Assembly: GCA_017398355.1 (NCBI GenBank) | Contig: JAFQGD010000038.1 | Coordinates: 1 to 59,341 of the forward strand | Direction of reading: 5' to 3' | DNA length: 59,341 bases | Source of the DNA: Akkermansia sp. | GTDB taxonomy: Bacteria; Verrucomicrobiota; Verrucomicrobiia; Verrucomicrobiales; Akkermansiaceae | Shown: in pieces, positions 51,277-58,437 of the stretch | Position numbering within the stretch: position 1 is the first letter of the stretch | Layout of the letters: every line of letters starts with the position of its first letter | Program-made: the position numbers and the translations under genes | Notes under the pieces: model-generated | Database searches by the model: none | Told to the model about the DNA's origin: nothing | Seen by the model: the letters and a program-made list of their open reading frames with translations, nothing else

Positions 51277-52482
51277 TCAGAGTTGCTGCGAGCTGATGAT
51301 AAAACCAAGTTTTTCCGCTATTTTCACAAACTCATCGAAATTGATGAGCGATGTGCCACCACCACATTGGCTGGAGACTGCTATGGTCTCGCCGGATTTC
51401 AGGGCGATAAGCTCATCGTCTGCAATAAAATATCTCTTGGGGCGAGCATTCAAATCGACATTGCGGAGTTCCTCGAACCATCTCGGAGCAAATGTCTGCT
51501 TCAACTGCTCGTATGTGCAATCTGTTTCTTCCGCATAGCTTTTGACAACATAGAGCACCATGCGCCCTTTGCCCATGGGAGCAGTGCTATAACCTGCGGT
51601 ATTTCGGCAAACGTACTTGGTGCGGTCTCGCTGATTGACTTTTTTACCCTGCTCCACAATGGCTCGGGCACTTTCCTGCACCTCCGGGGAAACATCCGGA
51701 TCCTCCGAGATGGCTTGTGCGCATGCCAGCATCAGGGCAGAATTTTCCTCCCAGAACTTAATGAGAAGGTTGCGTTGTTGTTCATTCACGGCAATATAAA
51801 GAGATTCGGAATTAAAGTAGGATAGATGGCTTACGTATTCCCGCAACAAAAGGCGGGTGTACTCCGGCAGATTCTGTCTCTGCAACGCCGGAGATAAAAT
51901 GAAATCCAGTATTTGCTGGTATTCAATGCGGATGAAATGGGTGTCCTTACAAGGTGAAGCATGCAGGGGGCTCAGGTATACAAAAATGGGGTAAAGCCCT
52001 TCTTCCTTCTGCGTACTGAAATGTTGATAATAGCGAATGGTCTGACTGTCTGTCTCGCTTGCATCGATTTTATTCTCTAGGACAATCTGTAACCGCTGTA
52101 TTCCTGCCGCTTCTTGAGCTAATTCGATGCTTGCTACAATGTCCACGCGCCCATGCGGTGGGATGGAAACTTCCCGCTCTACCTTGGCTGTACGGATGAT
52201 GTTCTTACCGGCCAAGATGGCATGCTGCAGAGCCTCCGGCAATTGCTGCTCCGGTGTGAGCCGGCACGCGGCCAACAGAAGCAGCAACTTTTGCAAGGCA
52301 AAATGCCCTAAATCATGGCTTTCTTCCGGGCTGAGCAACCATGCCAGAAAATTGCTGTGGCCGTTTTCCCTCCGTCCGACGCCCCAAATGTCCAATAGGG
52401 TCTTCCTGCTTATACGCTCCCGCAATGCGGCCGTCGTCGGGCTCTGGTGAAATTGCCGCATTTGTTGGATGATGGTGTCCAT
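51277..52482 (-). CDS. PD-(D/E)XK nuclease-superfamily protein in the RiPP locus
   Basis: 401 residues. It matches the PDDEXK_4-type family (often annotated as PD-(D/E)XK nuclease superfamily). Signature in order: G-R-R-E-N-G-H-S-N-F-L-A-W-L-L (Glu39 region), then G-R-V-D-I-V (Asp114), L-Q-I-V-L-E-N-K-I-D (Glu136, Lys138), then E-T-D-S-Q-T-I-R-Y. The catalytic set is intact. Its presence between a peptide gene and its radical SAM enzymes is odd: it could be a defence-linked component or an insert. Starts 73 nt after the precursor stop. Confidence 0.82.
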   Translation of the reverse strand: MDTIIQQMRQFHQSPTTAALRERISRKTLLDIWGVGRRENGHSNFLAWLLSPEESHDLGHFALQKLLLLLAACRLTPEQQLPEALQHAILAGKNIIRTAKVEREVSIPPHGRVDIVASIELAQEAAGIQRLQIVLENKIDASETDSQTIRYYQHFSTQKEEGLYPIFVYLSPLHASPCKDTHFIRIEYQQILDFILSPALQRQNLPEYTRLLLREYVSHLSYFNSESLYIAVNEQQRNLLIKFWEENSALMLACAQAISEDPDVSPEVQESARAIVEQGKKVNQRDRTKYVCRNTAGYSTAPMGKGRMVLYVVKSYAEETDCTYEQLKQTFAPRWFEELRNVDLNARPKRYFIADDELIALKSGETIAVSSQCGGGTSLINFDEFVKIAEKLGFIISSQQL

Positions 52483-52508
52483 CTTTTAGGTAGTGAAGTA
52501 GGTAGAGT

Positions 52509-52538
52509 CGTTAGGCGGGGAATTCTCCCCGCCTAACG
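52509..52538 (-). terminator. Strong hairpin between precursor peptide and enzymes
   Basis: CGTTAGGCGGGGA (52509-52521) pairs perfectly with TCCCCGCCTAACG (52526-52538) over a 4-nt loop. On the minus strand it follows the precursor stop by 17 nt. It lacks a U run, so it may be a processing/stability hairpin or weak terminator rather than a full stop. Confidence 0.65.
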
Positions 52539-52555
52539 AGAGGGATGATCTTTGC

Positions 52556-52699
52556 TCATCTCAGAGCCCCACACATGCACCTGGCGTTAGTTGTAGTGCA
52601 AATTGGTCCCGTCGTAACCGGTGTATTTACGGGGCAACCGGCGACATAGGACTGAGTAGCCTCGCTGGAGGCGACGATTTCGGGCTTTTTGTAGCTCAT
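52556..52699 (-). CDS. Candidate RiPP precursor peptide (four-Cys, radical SAM-associated)
   Basis: 47 residues, found by reading the gap before the enzyme genes. The leader is MSYKKPEIVASSEATQSYVA; the core begins G-C-P-V-N-T-P-V-T-T-G-P-I-C and continues T-T-T-N-A-R-C-M-C-G-A-L-R. Cysteines sit at 22, 34, 41 and 43. The K-P-E-I-V-A leader followed by a Cys/Thr-rich core is the type seen in radical SAM-modified peptides (ranthipeptide-like). It has no match I can name with certainty. A candidate promoter (52707-52735) would make it leaderless. Confidence 0.8.
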   Translation of the reverse strand: MSYKKPEIVASSEATQSYVAGCPVNTPVTTGPICTTTNARCMCGALR

Positions 52700-52706
52700 A
52701 GTATTG

Positions 52707-52735
52707 TTTCTATTTGTTTGGGGTTATGATGTTGA
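52707..52735 (-). promoter_or_regulatory. Candidate promoter of the RiPP precursor
   Basis: Minus strand TCAACA (52730-52735), 17 nt, TAGAAA (52707-52712), 7 nt before the ATG. The hexamers are weaker than others here, but the spacing is identical to the window's leaderless pattern. Confidence 0.42.
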
Positions 52736-52749
52736 GGCCGAAAGGCCTC
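52734..52749. terminator. Short hairpin upstream of the precursor promoter
   Basis: GAGGCC-GAAA-GGCCTC, a perfect 6-bp stem with GNRA-like loop. It overlaps the possible -35 of the precursor and could insulate it from upstream transcription. No T run. Confidence 0.4.
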
Positions 52750-52799
52750 CTTTCCTCGGGATGGAGGGAAGATGGGCGGGGGGCATGGGCGGCAGCGGG

Positions 52800-53102
52800 T
52801 CAAACATCGCTTTCCAGTTGAAGCAACCAGGCAGCCTCTTGGTTTCTGCGAGCATCGACCTTTCGGGCATGATCCCGAATGTACTGCAAGGCAGCCACAT
52901 GCCAGTCTTGACGAAAGATGGCCTGAGCCGCGTTCGTCTTAGTCAGTCTTGATTCAGGAGAGATAGCGGCATCTTCTTCATCGAATGCAGCCACACATTT
53001 CGCCTGTGGATAATATTTGAAGACAAAGTAGTATTTTAAAAAGGTGCTGATACCGACAGTTCTCAGTTTTCTCAGCATGTTTTCATCGGGTGGTGTACAC
53101 AT
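52800..53102 (-). CDS. Small protein of unknown function before the RiPP precursor
   Basis: 100 residues, soluble and helix-rich; the start MCTPPDENMLRKLRTVGIST is used because it lies 24 nt after the previous stop. There is a Y-Y-F-V-F-K-Y-Y-P-Q-A-K-C-V-A-A-F-D-E-E stretch and a Trp-containing tail (E-A-A-W-L-L-Q-L-E-S-D). Not recognised. Its fixed place in the run suggests it belongs to the locus. Confidence 0.55.
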   Translation of the reverse strand: MCTPPDENMLRKLRTVGISTFLKYYFVFKYYPQAKCVAAFDEEDAAISPESRLTKTNAAQAIFRQDWHVAALQYIRDHARKVDARRNQEAAWLLQLESDV

Positions 53103-53126
53103 CGTATTTTTGGGGGGTAGCAGGGG

Positions 53127-53678
53127 TTATGAGGGATTGACAGCATGTGCACGCAGAACCATATCGGCGGCTCTGATGAGGCCGTTCACCTCGGCCTGAA
53201 TGGCAGCATCCGTATCAAGTTGGCGGAGAGCGGCGGTAGCGTAATAGTTTTCAACGTGTTGGCGGATTTTGTTATGAACGGCTTCCAGCGCTTTTTGTTC
53301 GTTGAGCTGTTGTTGTTTCCACGATTGGAGGAAGGCAGGCTGCTGAGCTTTGGGCTCACCCGGATTCAACTCATAAAAAGCGGCCAGTTTTTCATATTTC
53401 TTCTCCATGAGGAGGATATTTTTGCTGACGGTGAGGTACGACTCCCGGACTTGCATCCACTTGCTGTAGAGCAAGGGCATGCCGGATTCCGTAAATTGCA
53501 GGATATCGTCGGGGATGGGCAATGAGTCAACTTCATCATCGGCAACCGACACATGGCGAATCGGCTCGAGGTAGGAAGGAATAATTTTGTCTTTGTGATA
53601 AGCCTGCGTGTATGAAGTGACTAAATCAAAGGAAATGATCATCACAATCACCCCTATGAATGTGTAAATGATTTTCAT
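53127..53678 (-). CDS. Membrane-anchored helical protein, unknown
   Basis: 183 residues. One N-terminal membrane span (about 1-20, MKIIYTFIGVIVMIISFDLV) followed by a long extracytoplasmic alpha-helical, Gln/Glu/Lys-rich region (A-F-L-Q-S-W-K-Q-Q-Q-L-N-E-Q-K-A). No domain known. It begins 8 nt after the 191-residue gene's stop. Confidence 0.62.
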   Translation of the reverse strand: MKIIYTFIGVIVMIISFDLVTSYTQAYHKDKIIPSYLEPIRHVSVADDEVDSLPIPDDILQFTESGMPLLYSKWMQVRESYLTVSKNILLMEKKYEKLAAFYELNPGEPKAQQPAFLQSWKQQQLNEQKALEAVHNKIRQHVENYYATAALRQLDTDAAIQAEVNGLIRAADMVLRAHAVNPS

Positions 53679-53686
53679 AACAATGT

Positions 53687-54262
53687 TTATTTCATGTTTT
53701 CAACTTCCTGCATGACTTGTTGCATGATGCGCAACTCCTTGTTCACCTGATACTGAAAATCTGCAGCTACGCCCGGCCCACCGGGCAGCTCATTGACAAA
53801 GTTGAGCAAGACTTGCTCGAAGGCGCATTGTTCCAGCAGATTCAGAGAGGCATCCAAGCGACTGATTTGAGCATTCAAGCTTTGCAACTTCGTCTCCAAT
53901 AATTTTTTACTCGCAGCATCCTGCACGTTGGCTGTCTTCTTCTCCAGCTCGCTCACCATCTCACGGATTTTGTCCTGTTGCTGTTTGATTTCAGCCGAAG
54001 CATCAGAAATACGCTCTGCTTCATCACGAAAATGCGTGGAGATGAGCCGCGCATCGTCCTCGCGGAGCATTTTCACAGCTTTTTGCTTCACCAGCTCATC
54101 GCTGAGATGAACCACATCCGCCATCCCCCACAAAAAAGACGCAATGAACAGACCAACGAAGCCTTTGCAAGCCAACTTCCAATTTCCGGACCAACAGTAC
54201 TTAAAAGAGTAGTAAAAAAACGGCAGAGCCAGAAGATTTAAAATAGTGGAGATGGTACTCAT
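53687..54262 (-). CDS. Two-span membrane protein with coiled coil, unknown
   Basis: 191 residues from MSTISTILNLLALPFFYYSF. Two membrane segments (about 5-25 and 33-53) precede a coiled coil (about 90-150, with E-I-K-Q-Q-Q-D-K-I-R-E-M-V-S-E-L-E-K-K). No family recognised. The ATG 18 codons upstream lies close to the upstream gene's stop and is less likely. Confidence 0.62.
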   Translation of the reverse strand: MSTISTILNLLALPFFYYSFKYCWSGNWKLACKGFVGLFIASFLWGMADVVHLSDELVKQKAVKMLREDDARLISTHFRDEAERISDASAEIKQQQDKIREMVSELEKKTANVQDAASKKLLETKLQSLNAQISRLDASLNLLEQCAFEQVLLNFVNELPGGPGVAADFQYQVNKELRIMQQVMQEVENMK

Positions 54263-54312
54263 AGCATGTAGAATAGGATAGTTAATGGTACAGCAGAGTG
54301 ATTTCGAGAAGC

Positions 54313-54903
54313 TCAAAACGAGGCCAGATTCACATCAATGGCCGCTTGGGCGCGGTCGCAGTCTTGCTTGATGGATTCTTCCAGCTCGCGTGCGCGTTCC
54401 AAGCGCTCCGCCGATTCATCAGTCATCAGGTCATCCCCCAGCGAGCCCATGGCTTTGAGCGCCGCCACTTCGTCTTTCAGGATTTGAAGCGCAAGGCGTT
54501 TTTCTTCGAGCCCGGCCTGAAATGTCTTGAAAGATTCTTCCAACTTGGCTTCACGAGATTTGAATACCGCCACACGCTCGGCATACTTTTGACTTTCCCA
54601 CTCTTTCATGACGGCCAGTTGTTCCTTGCCCTGAGCGCGGTATTGCTGCGCCTCTTCCGCCGCCTCGCTTGCTCGCCGTTCGTAGCTGATGCTAAGCTGC
54701 TTGAGGCGAATCCAGTTTTCCTTGCGCTGCCGCAGCTCTCGTTTATAAAGCTCCCATGCCACATCGGCCTTGCCCACCTGCTCTGCCAAGGCATTGACAG
54801 CGTTGTTTCGCATGACCTGCACGGTGGCTTTCTCCTGCTCATCGCAACTGAACAAAAGTGTGCAGCTCATGATGGCGCATAAGGTAAGAATATGTGTTTT
54901 CAT
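54313..54903 (-). CDS. Coiled-coil lipoprotein, unknown
   Basis: 196 residues. Signal with lipobox L-L-F-S-C (Cys about 20), then a long helical coiled coil (E-A-K-L-E-E-S-F-K-T-F-Q-A-G-L-E-E-K-R-L). The three genes 54903 to 53127 look like one small envelope module (a lipoprotein plus two membrane-anchored coiled-coil proteins) transcribed ahead of the RiPP genes. Promoter at 54978-55005. Confidence 0.68.
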   Translation of the reverse strand: MKTHILTLCAIMSCTLLFSCDEQEKATVQVMRNNAVNALAEQVGKADVAWELYKRELRQRKENWIRLKQLSISYERRASEAAEEAQQYRAQGKEQLAVMKEWESQKYAERVAVFKSREAKLEESFKTFQAGLEEKRLALQILKDEVAALKAMGSLGDDLMTDESAERLERARELEESIKQDCDRAQAAIDVNLASF

Positions 54904-54977
54904 GATGTGAGCGTACGTGGTGGTGTGCGAAGTCTGGTTGTATCTACCTTTGTCGGGTAATGAGAACTTGTGACTTC

Positions 54978-55005
54978 ATATTATCGTATTTTGAGATGGT
55001 GTCAA
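54978..55005 (-). promoter_or_regulatory. Promoter of the 54903-leftward run
   Basis: Minus strand TTGACA (55000-55005), 16 nt, TAATAT (54978-54983), a leader of about 70 nt to the ATG at 54903. Confidence 0.66.
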
Positions 55006-55385
55006 CACAAAAATGAGATTTTTTTTGAAGAAATTTGATAGACCTCCCTCAAAAAAACGCATAAGACATCCTTATCAACGGAAACTATGCGTGTTGCATC
55101 AAGCTCGCCCCTTCATCATGAACCAGATTACGGTGTAAATTTCCGTGAGATACACCTTACTTAAAATCTCTTTCTACGACACGCATGAGATAACCCCATA
55201 TAAATTGACGGGTCACACATGTATGCCAAAATGGAGCGAGCGGAGCGCGGGGTTCGTTTCGCGTACAGCGGATGAACTTCTGCCGCGACGCTTGACAAGG
55301 CGGCGCTATATGGTACACTCCGTTGAGAAGGGGTGCTACGCACCGCGAAGCAGGGCCAAGAAAACACACAGACACTATCCGTGCA
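55006..55385. other. Intergenic stretch between divergent operons
   Basis: No supported gene. Contains the kinase promoter (55292-55319) and AAACGCATA (55056-55064) against TATGCGT (55087-55093), which could form a stem. Short plus-strand open frames here have no sign of a real protein. Confidence 0.45.
55292..55319 (+). promoter_or_regulatory. Promoter of the transmembrane kinase
   Basis: TTGACA (55292-55297), 16 nt, TACACT (55314-55319); leader of about 60 nt to the ATG at 55386. Confidence 0.62.
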
Positions 55386-56864
55386 ATGACCAATTCAGCA
55401 CTACCGGAACGCACCGTCATGGGAAGCTGCGAGATACGCTCCGTATTGGGGCAAGGCGGGGGCGGCATCAGCTACTTGGCATACGACCGCGCATTGGAGC
55501 GGGAGGTGGTCATCAAAGAGCACTTTCCCATGGGGCTATGCCGGCGGCGGGAAGGCAGGGCGGAAATTGAGCCGCAAGATGATGAGATTTATACGCGTTC
55601 GCTGTCCGTCTTTTGTCGGGAGGCGCGGATTCTTGCGGGGTTGAATCATCCCAACGTGGTGAAGGTGCATGATATCTATGAAGCATCGGGCACGGCGTAC
55701 ATTGTCATGGAATACGTGGAGGGAAGCACACTGCGGGAATGGATGCAAAAGAAAGCGAGTGATGTGGCCGCCGTCAGCGCGTGTCTGGCACAACTGCTCC
55801 GCACGCTGCATTACCTGCACGGCAATAGTGTGCTGCACCGCGATATTAAGCCGAGCAATATCATCATCCGCGAGGATGAACAGCCCATCCTCATTGATTT
55901 TGGCTCTGCGCATCTGGGGACGGCCAACCACACCCTCACCCCCGTGGGTTCGCCCGGCTACGCAGCGCCGGAACAGTTCAGCCCCGGTGGTCGCGTGGGT
56001 GCTTGGTCCGATTTGTATGCGCTTGCCCAATGTATCTTGCACAATATACCGCAAGTGCACAAGAAGCTCTACCCGCAGTCCTTCCTGAAAGCGCTGCAAA
56101 AAGCAGCTGCTGCCGAAATCGGGCAGCGGTTCACAACAGCAGAGCAGTGGTTGGCCTGCCTGACCCCACCCCAAAGGAAAAGAATGGGCGTGCCGGGCAT
56201 CGTGGGAATCGTGTTGGCAAGTGCGTTCTTGGGCGGGCTGATGTTGCACACCATGCATCAGCTGCGCGAGGAACCCGCCCCGATAAGCACGCCCCACCCC
56301 GAGGCTCTGCCGAATGCAACCGTCCAGCAACCCGCAGAGACCATTTCCCACACCCCGGAAACACCCGGCCTCCCCGGCACGCAGGCTACCGAAGCAGAAG
56401 CGCAGCTCCGCCCCGAGGCTCTGCCGGATGCAACCTACTATGAACCCTTGGAGGCCATGTTCGATACCCCGGAAACACCCACCGCCCCCGGCACGCAGGC
56501 TTCTGAAGCAGAAGCGCAGCTCCGCCCCGGTCAGTGGCGGGGTTACATCACGCATCCCCGGCAGCAGAAAGACCCCCTCGTGCTCTCCGACGGAACCGTT
56601 GTCTACGATCCCTCCGGCAAGCATGGCCCCAACGATGCGTACTTGCTGGATTACATCGAGTATGTCATGTCAACTTTCGAGAGTTCGTATCGCGTATACC
56701 TGAGGACTATCAAGTACGAAAATCTTTCCGACAAGGAGAAAGAAGAGATGATGCGTGAGCTGAAAGAAAGCTACGAAAGGCAACTCCGATACCCGCCACC
56801 TCCGCATTGGGCACCGATCTATCAACAGGAGGCACAGCGCCGTAAGGTGAGACAGCAAAATTGA
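55386..56864 (+). CDS. Transmembrane eukaryotic-like Ser/Thr protein kinase with repeat tail
   Basis: 492 residues from MTNSALPERTVMGSCEIRSV. Kinase domain about 15-260: Gly-rich loop L-G-Q-G-G-G-G-I-S-Y, Lys44 in V-V-I-K-E-H-F-P, H-R-D-I-K-P-S-N (Asp153), D-F-G-S-A (171-). A membrane span at about 269-290 is followed by a 200-residue extracytoplasmic tail that has two 38-residue repeats (56298-56525). The R-D arginine is present, unlike the 28241 kinase. An upstream ATG is possible but overlaps the promoter's leader. Function: envelope signalling, unproven. Confidence 0.9.
   Translation: MTNSALPERTVMGSCEIRSVLGQGGGGISYLAYDRALEREVVIKEHFPMGLCRRREGRAEIEPQDDEIYTRSLSVFCREARILAGLNHPNVVKVHDIYEASGTAYIVMEYVEGSTLREWMQKKASDVAAVSACLAQLLRTLHYLHGNSVLHRDIKPSNIIIREDEQPILIDFGSAHLGTANHTLTPVGSPGYAAPEQFSPGGRVGAWSDLYALAQCILHNIPQVHKKLYPQSFLKALQKAAAAEIGQRFTTAEQWLACLTPPQRKRMGVPGIVGIVLASAFLGGLMLHTMHQLREEPAPISTPHPEALPNATVQQPAETISHTPETPGLPGTQATEAEAQLRPEALPDATYYEPLEAMFDTPETPTAPGTQASEAEAQLRPGQWRGYITHPRQQKDPLVLSDGTVVYDPSGKHGPNDAYLLDYIEYVMSTFESSYRVYLRTIKYENLSDKEKEEMMRELKESYERQLRYPPPPHWAPIYQQEAQRRKVRQQN
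56298..56525 (+). repeat. Two tandem 114-bp repeats in the kinase tail
   Basis: 56298-56411 and 56412-56525 each encode P-E-A-L-P-[ND]-A-T ... T-P-E-T-P ... P-G-T-Q-A-[TS]-E-A-E-A-Q-L-R, 38 residues. The DNA copies are near-identical apart from a variable middle of about ten codons. Likely expands or shrinks by recombination. Confidence 0.9.
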
Positions 56865-56891
56865 CAGGCAAACATGCAAGCTGTTTTAAAC

Positions 56892-56920
56892 TTGCTTTCG
56901 CATGAAGCGTTTTTTATAAT
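56892..56920 (+). promoter_or_regulatory. Promoter of the polytopic membrane protein
   Basis: TTGCTT (56892-56897), 17 nt, TATAAT (56915-56920), then 29 nt to the ATG at 56950. Confidence 0.66.
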
Positions 56921-56949
56921 GTGGGCGCATATAAATCAGAACCTTTTTC

Positions 56950-58371
56950 ATGTTTGCATCCCGAACCGCATATATATCAATCATTTACTTATTCATACCC
57001 ATCCTCATGTGGGTGCTGGGTTGGTGCCAATGGTGGATTGCAGCCCCCATTGCACTTCTCGTTACGTGGGGTATATGGCGGTTGTGGCCCGATGTCAGGC
57101 ATAGCTACGCTCAATCCGTGGCAATTCCATGGTGGGGGTGGGGTCTTCTGCTTCTCTATGCAGCAGGTTGTGTTTTCCTCTGCGGGTTTGATGGTCGGGT
57201 GCAGCAATCGTGGGATTTTATCGTGCGCAATCCGCTGTATGCGCATCTGATAGGGCAGGCTTGGCCCACACAACTGACAGATGGCGGCATTGTGGTGTAC
57301 CCAATGCAATTTTGGCTTGTGCCTGCCGCCCTCAGCAAATGCTTACCCACAGCTTCTACCTTCTTCCTCCAGCTATGGGTATTGCTGGGGCTCACGCTGG
57401 TGGGTATCAATATCTGGCAGGTGTTGGGCAAGTGGCGTACGCTCATTCTACTGGGGGCTATGCCTATATTTGCTCCGCTCACGCATGTGGCGGATGATGT
57501 ACTGAACGTCATTTTATGGCAAGATGCCTTTTTTTCCGTTCATTTTCGTTTGCTCAGTCCGCTGACGCAAATGCTCAACACCTTTCATTTTTATGTTGTA
57601 GGGTGCCTTGTGCTCTCCCTGCTGGTGGCCAGGCAACCGAGCTGCCCCGTCATGGTGGTCCTCACGGTGGCGTTGGCTATCATGCACCCCATGTTGGCGG
57701 TCATACTGTTTCCCTTGGTGCTGTATCAATATGTGCGCACATGGAAAAGAGAGGGGTATACCTGGCGCGGGGTGATATGGCATCCTGTCTTGCCGGGAAT
57801 GGTATGTGCCGCTGCGATGGCTGGTATTTTTTATGCCTCCAGCACGGGCTCAGAGCTGTGTTTGGTTTTTGATGCACCCCATGCCAAAGGGTATAGTGCA
57901 GAATATATCAGTGCTTTTGCTATCGGGGCGCTGCTCAATATCATCCCGCTGTTGTTTGCATGGTACTACAGCCGCCGGGGCATTCTTTTGTACCTTGCCG
58001 TCTGTATTCCGCTACTCACCTTGTTTTGGATGGGGCAGGACAACGGTATCAGCGAGTGGTGGTACAAGTATTCCGTTGCGTATGCATTTGTTCTCTTGCT
58101 CTCTCTTTTGACGGTATGGGAAAAAACAAGCGTGCGGATAGGGTTGTGCCTGCTCTTACTGGCCTCGGGGCTCTCATTCCTGCGAGAGCTTGATAAAAAA
58201 ACGCTGTTCCCTGCTGCCCGCGCCTGTTTTGCAGCTAACCCGCAGTTCATACAATCTCAATATGCAGATATGAACGAAGTAGATAGCAAATTGCGCAAAC
58301 AATTTGTATCAGAACACCTGTTGTGCCCGGCTGTGTTTCGCCACTCCGTTTCCGAACAGGTAAAACGCTGA
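56950..58371 (+). CDS. Polytopic membrane protein (GT-C/oligosaccharide-type outline), unknown
   Basis: 473 residues with about ten to twelve membrane spans and a short periplasmic loop after the third (W-D-F-I-V-R-N-P-L-Y-A-H-L-I-G-Q, following a F-D-G-R-V-Q-Q-S). The layout with an early acidic/aromatic loop recalls GT-C glycosyltransferases, but no D-x-D-type motif is certain. Trp- and Tyr-rich. Function unknown. Ends before a bidirectional terminator. Confidence 0.66.
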   Translation: MFASRTAYISIIYLFIPILMWVLGWCQWWIAAPIALLVTWGIWRLWPDVRHSYAQSVAIPWWGWGLLLLYAAGCVFLCGFDGRVQQSWDFIVRNPLYAHLIGQAWPTQLTDGGIVVYPMQFWLVPAALSKCLPTASTFFLQLWVLLGLTLVGINIWQVLGKWRTLILLGAMPIFAPLTHVADDVLNVILWQDAFFSVHFRLLSPLTQMLNTFHFYVVGCLVLSLLVARQPSCPVMVVLTVALAIMHPMLAVILFPLVLYQYVRTWKREGYTWRGVIWHPVLPGMVCAAAMAGIFYASSTGSELCLVFDAPHAKGYSAEYISAFAIGALLNIIPLLFAWYYSRRGILLYLAVCIPLLTLFWMGQDNGISEWWYKYSVAYAFVLLLSLLTVWEKTSVRIGLCLLLLASGLSFLRELDKKTLFPAARACFAANPQFIQSQYADMNEVDSKLRKQFVSEHLLCPAVFRHSVSEQVKR

Positions 58372-58380
58372 GCCCCTCAC

Positions 58381-58411
58381 AAAAAAACGGCTGCGGTGAA
58401 GCAGCCGTTTT
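58381..58411. terminator. Bidirectional terminator between 58371 and guaA
   Basis: AAAACGGCTGC (58384-58394) pairs perfectly with GCAGCCGTTTT (58401-58411), with A-run before and T-run in the stem, so it can serve both strands. Confidence 0.82.
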
Positions 58412-58437
58412 GATAAGAGAGTGAGCTTGCGGGCTCT

